NCBI GenBank assembly: GCA_964035015.1
Contig: OZ036003.1
Coordinates: 3,780,990-3,844,989, forward strand
DNA from: Corallium rubrum
Taxonomy: Eukaryota; Cnidaria; Anthozoa; Scleralcyonacea; Coralliidae
DNA length: 64,000 nt
Direction of reading: 5' to 3'
The translations under genes and the position numbers were made by a program. The notes beneath the pieces were generated by a model. The model was given only the letters and a program-made list of their open reading frames with translations. It had not been told where the DNA came from and made no database searches. Every line of letters starts with the position of its first letter. Position 1 is the first letter of the stretch. Positions 60,073 to 64,000 of the stretch are shown one piece after another.

Positions 60073-60817
60073 TTATATATATAGATATTATATATAGATA
60101 TCTTTTATATAGATATCTTATATATATTATATATATATATATATATTGTTCTCGACGGGTAGAACAGGCATTAAAAGCACTACAGACGATAGTATTCACG
60201 ATATTTTTAGGCGTAAACACTTGCAATTCTACTCTGGCTGTCAAAAAGACTTACAACCAATATGGCTTCCACTTTTCGAACATGTTGTCAGAAAGACGTG
60301 CGCCCACGTACCAACATAACAGCGGTTAAATATCAACAATGACATGTACTTCATGCAACTAACATTTCGTTTCTTAACATCCCCCTCCCGAATGCAAGGC
60401 ATTCGATAACCATTGAAATACACGTACATAAGTGTAAAGTCTGAGAGGGAACGTTCAGTATTATCTATAACGAATTAATAATCAAGCATAGTCCTGGAGT
60501 GTCTTTCGGCTCACTGAGGTCACCTTAATTGTCACAATTATACTTAATTATCTTACTTGTCCGAGTGTTCTTCGACATACTCAAGAGGGCACAACCGATG
60601 TACTGGACGTAAATCATGGCCAGAAATTTGTTGCACTTTCAATACCAGACGCCATTGCGGGTAATTCTTGGCCTCAGTGTGAAATGTCGGCTTTGTGTGC
60701 GCGGTCTATGTTGTGTTGCTAAGCTACGCTACGAGTTTTCATCACTGACACTCACACTCATCAATATGGATTATAACTCCTTTTCAAATCCAGAGCAGGA
60801 CTTATTTCTACAGACGT
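60073..60817. other. Interval with no recognisable gene
   Basis: TA-rich repeats at 60075-60145, then unremarkable sequence. Nothing supported. Confidence 0.4.
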
Positions 60818-61465
60818 AAATGATTTTCTATGTACTTTTAAGCCAGGATATAGATCTCGGAATTACGACGTTAACAATTACAATATACTGATTAAACACA
60901 AACAGGACTATTTCAGAAAATCGTTTTTTATTAGATCAGCCGAACTATGGAACAGTCTGCCTTCTTATCTTAAAGTCTACCACTCGCTTCCCGAATTCAA
61001 GTCTACTCTAACTAAGTTGTACTTTAAAAAGTTATCAACATACAGCCCTCCTGGCTCTACCTAAGTTATAATATCTGAACTCTAGATACATTTGCTATTA
61101 TTATGGTCAATTATAGATTAATTTTATATTTTTCGTCATGTTAGTCATTCCCATATATGTGTATTGTGTGTATTATGTACATGTATATGTATATATGTGT
61201 ATGTATGTATGACTATTGAGTATACTGTTTAAGTTTATATTATTTTGAGTATATTGTTTGAGGGGTCAGGTCCCAATAGGGAGGCAAGTCCTGTTCCTTT
61301 CTCCTGTCACATCTATTTTATCTGTTGTTTTGTAAGCGTTTTTATTGTTCTTTGATTGTTGTATTTGCCTATGTACTAGCAACCTTTGTATCCAATTTAA
61401 TGTGATTATTTACTGTGACAAATTCAATAAAATAAAATAAAAATAAAAAATAAATAAAATAACAA
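60818..61465 (+). mobile_element. 5'-truncated LINE on the plus strand
   Basis: The frame about 60835-61063 encodes the terminal RT-associated region (YFRKSFFIRSAELWNSLPSYL ... PEFKSTLTKLYF). A 3' untranslated region follows and ends in an A-rich (AATAAA)n tail at 61428-61463. Confidence 0.85.
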
Positions 61466-61494
61466 GCTTCACAATACATCAACTATTGACATTG

Positions 61495-61640
61495 TTCCTC
61501 TGTTATCCAACAAGCCATCAAAACGGAAGAGGACCGATGTCAATATTTATGAAGTCGAGAGGCTCGTGGCAAAACGGTCCGTGCCATTGCAGAAACAGAG
61601 CACGAAAAAAAAGAAGAAACCCGTTCATAAGGTACGGTTC
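61495..61640 (+). CDS. Possible exon, chromodomain-like start
   Basis: One frame reads KRKRTDVNIYEVERLVAKRSV followed by a Lys-rich stretch and a GTACGG donor-like site near 61633. YEVERLV resembles the first strand of a chromodomain, but the following conserved WxGY part is not seen. Weak. Confidence 0.2.
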
Positions 61641-62259
61641 TATGTTTAGAAACGAAGAAAACGTTTTCCTTGGCGTGTGCCAATTTCATTATTTCAACAC
61701 TTGCTATGCCTAGCAAAGTTATCAATTTTTTATTTATCTACAGACCGTTCACGTCGAGCAAATAAGAGCCCGAAAAGTGCCACGAGAAATGTAGCAATGT
61801 GATCGCCAGAATTACCGATCTTTTATTGGGGGACTGGGATCTAATGTGGACGACTCACCATGACCCCGTTAGTAGACCTTTTGCCCCTGCCATAATTCAA
61901 ATGGAGCTTAACAAATGCTTCCCGCGTTCGTTTGCGATTTTTATCTCCAGTTTGATACCAAATGTGCCATCAGTTTGTCTTTAATTTGCCCTGTTTGGAT
62001 GGCTTGAAATCAGGCAAGATTCAGTTTGGATGTTATCGCTGACCTTCTCGTAAATTATGGTCAGCTTTGCCTTGAAATAACTTTATTGCTACCTTCGTTT
62101 GTTTGGCTTCTTGTAGCTTTCTTATGTCTTCAATTATCAGGTAAGAATCCTATGTTTTTTATATTTCGTGTTAATAGTTTATTGGTGGGGTTTTCGAGGA
62201 TTTTCGCTTGCGTTTTTAGTTGACAGTAACGTAGTTTTGTTACTTTCCTTTTCATTAGT

Positions 62260-64000
62260 ATGCCTCTTCCTTCAAAGAAAAGATATGCTCGTTTTAACGT
62301 TGGCAAGTTTATGTTGGCGAGAAAAGCAACACGAGATAATATGACTGCAACCCATCAGTCTATTGAGAATGCAAAGAGACTATTGGATGCTGAACAACTT
62401 AAATTAAAGCGTTTGCAAGCAAAGGTATGCATATGAACAGTTAAGTTTTTGTACTCGTATTTAGATTTATTTATATCTGGTTTCAAATGAAGTCATTTGC
62501 GTGTGGCATTTGCATCAGGTGTATTACAAATTTTTAATAAAATATTTTCTGAATTGTATATTGTTTTGTTTATTATTCACCCCTATCAGTATTTCTTGTT
62601 GATAGCGAATAGTATGTTATGTGTTATGTATTTTGAGATTTAGTTTCTATCAGACTATCCCCTCCATTTACATGTATAAGCCCTTCTGGTTATAAAGCCA
62701 TTACAAACTTTAAATAGTATTAAGGAACTACAGTATATGCTATACTTGGTTTGTTGTTCTATTGGCATTATTCTTTTATCCTTTTTTTTATTCTATACTA
62801 GATATGTGAAACAAATGCAGAAGTGACAACTCTACAAGAGAGTCTTCAAAATCAAAATATTGGGGAACCAAAAGGGGCTTTCCTTTCTGCTTTGGCAATA
62901 TGTAGAAGACGAAAGTTACCTGCCTGTGCCTTGATGTCAGCAAGAACAAAGAAGAGGCGTGTACAAGAAACCTTTCAGGCAGCCCTTTAAATAAATGGAG
63001 CTACAAAGGAAAATCCTCAGTCTGCTGTTGTTGGGATTGTTGAAACTTTGAGCTCAAAATTATCCAAAGATGAAGTTGTTTCAGCTGTTATTGACAAAGA
63101 GAAGCTTGCTAAGCATATCACCACAACATTTCATAAGGACAATTGCGACGAGTATGAAAAAAGTCAGGAAAACATCTTAAGAAGTGTTGCGGTATACTAT
63201 GCAATGGGAGTTATGGGGAAAAGAAAATACATCAAAGTTCGTCATTCCATTTCATTTGAAAATGCATTCTCGAAGTCGAAGAAAACCACTCGAATAAAAG
63301 TAGCAAACTGTTCCATACCTGTTCTTGTTCCGTATTACAAGCTTGCAAAGTTCCTGGATGAAATTAACATAGGAACCTTAAATTCAGTGGAGGAGCATTT
63401 GTGTGGTGATGCAGGTGACAAGGCCAATGAGTTTTTTCGTGATCTTAAAGAGTATCTGCCACGGTTAGCAGAATTCTATTTGAAAGTTTACAAATAAGAG
63501 GATTTCAATTGGTTTGAAAGTCCTTTTACATTCAAAGTAGCCATTGGTGGAGATGGAGCTCCGTTTGGTAAGAATGACCAATCATGGCTGGTTAGTTTCT
63601 TAAACATAGGAAAGCGCTTCCTTAGCAATGAGGATAATTTTTTAATTTTCGGCGCAAATTGTTCTGAAAGCTGTCCAGCAGTAGAAAAATATGTTTCAAT
63701 GCTTGTCTACGACATAGCATATTTGGAGAAAAATGTTTTTGAGATAAATGGCATAAATGTTAAATTTGAGTTTTCGGAACTTCCGAATGATATGAAAATG
63801 CTCTGTTTCTTGGCAGGAGAACTGAGCAACAGTTCTAAATATTTTTCTACCTTTGGCAATGTATCATATGATGATATGAGCACATTGAAAGCCACATTTG
63901 GGCAAAGTAACGGTCATCAGTGGAGGCCGTGGGTTTATGAGAAGCGGTTAAATGTAGCAAAGCAAGTTACAGCTTTTAAGAAACAAATTGTCAAGTCAAA
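62260..64000 (+). pseudogene. Second unrecognised spliced gene, runs off the window
   Basis: Exon 1 (ATG 62260 to 62424, phase 0) encodes a basic segment and a short coiled coil, ending at GTATGC. Exon 2 starts at 62802 after CTATACTAG and stays in one frame to the window end except for TAA at 62988-62990 and TAA at 63495-63497. Motifs: VAIGGDGAPFGKND, WLVSFLNIGKR, IFGANCSES, VKFEFSELPNDMKMLCFLAG and GELSNSSKYFSTF. The GGDGAP and D-x-K-x-L spacing parallels GDGAK and D-Y-K-x-L in the 48594-53351 gene. The function is unknown and a transposase-like origin is an inference. Confidence 0.6.

Overview
The window is animal nuclear DNA, most likely from a cnidarian and perhaps a stony coral or other anthozoan. 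This is inferred from AT-rich DNA with spliced genes, a eukaryotic 5S rRNA gene, and the mix of element families: Ty3/Gypsy, BEL/Pao, Penelope-like, CR1/L2-type LINEs, P and CACTA-like DNA transposons, and tRNA- and 5S-derived SINEs. There are no operons or bacterial signals. Almost all recognisable coding sequence belongs to mobile elements, many nested inside one another. Several boundaries are fixed by target-site duplications (TSDs) that can be read directly.

Layout. 1-9470: mostly non-coding. It holds a divergent inverted duplication (703-1265 against 4040-5245) whose right arm carries a MITE missing from the left arm, a 5S rRNA gene (3656-3774), CTGCC-rich and tetranucleotide simple repeats, and a small MITE (8848-9047). 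9477-21458: an old plus-strand Gypsy element (TSD ATATT), split by a much younger minus-strand Gypsy element (10944-16265, TSD AAGG) and by a 2.1-kb TTAA-flanked non-coding element (18915-21048). About 21758-31726: a block bounded by inverted repeats of about 75-80 bp. It holds a RecQ-like helicase remnant and has been invaded by a BEL/Pao element (21956-28677, TSD ATAT, itself hit by a truncated LINE) and by a minus-strand Penelope-like element with a GIY-YIG endonuclease (about 28962-30815).

33661-43444 is a 9.8-kb P-type transposon (7-8 bp TSD) inserted in a minus-strand gag-like gene whose halves lie on either side. It has 34-bp terminal and 34-bp subterminal inverted repeats. A spliced THAP-domain transposase reads in from the left end and a C2H2 zinc-finger protein reads in from the right end on the opposite strand. 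The transposase is broken by point lesions, by a 3-kb CACTA-like element (36253-39223, TSD GAT) and by a long-TIR foldback element (about 39348-40136).

43453-64000: simple repeats, a 740-bp MITE (46093-46832), and a large unrecognised minus-strand gene (53351 to 48594). That gene is interrupted by 19 tandem copies of a MITE-like 112-bp unit (50689-52802). Next come exon-like segments of an unknown plus-strand gene (54388-54850), three LINEs, a tandem and inverted tRNA-derived SINE cluster split by a near-complete LINE (about 55825-59378), and at the right edge a second unrecognised spliced gene (62260 to beyond 64000). The two unrecognised genes share a short residue pattern suggesting they belong to one broad family, possibly transposase-derived.

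The most interesting objects are the two-gene convergent P element with a hairpin over its transposase start codon, the MITE-derived minisatellite inside an otherwise readable gene, and the two unrecognised gene families. All functional statements rest on motif reading; no searches were run.
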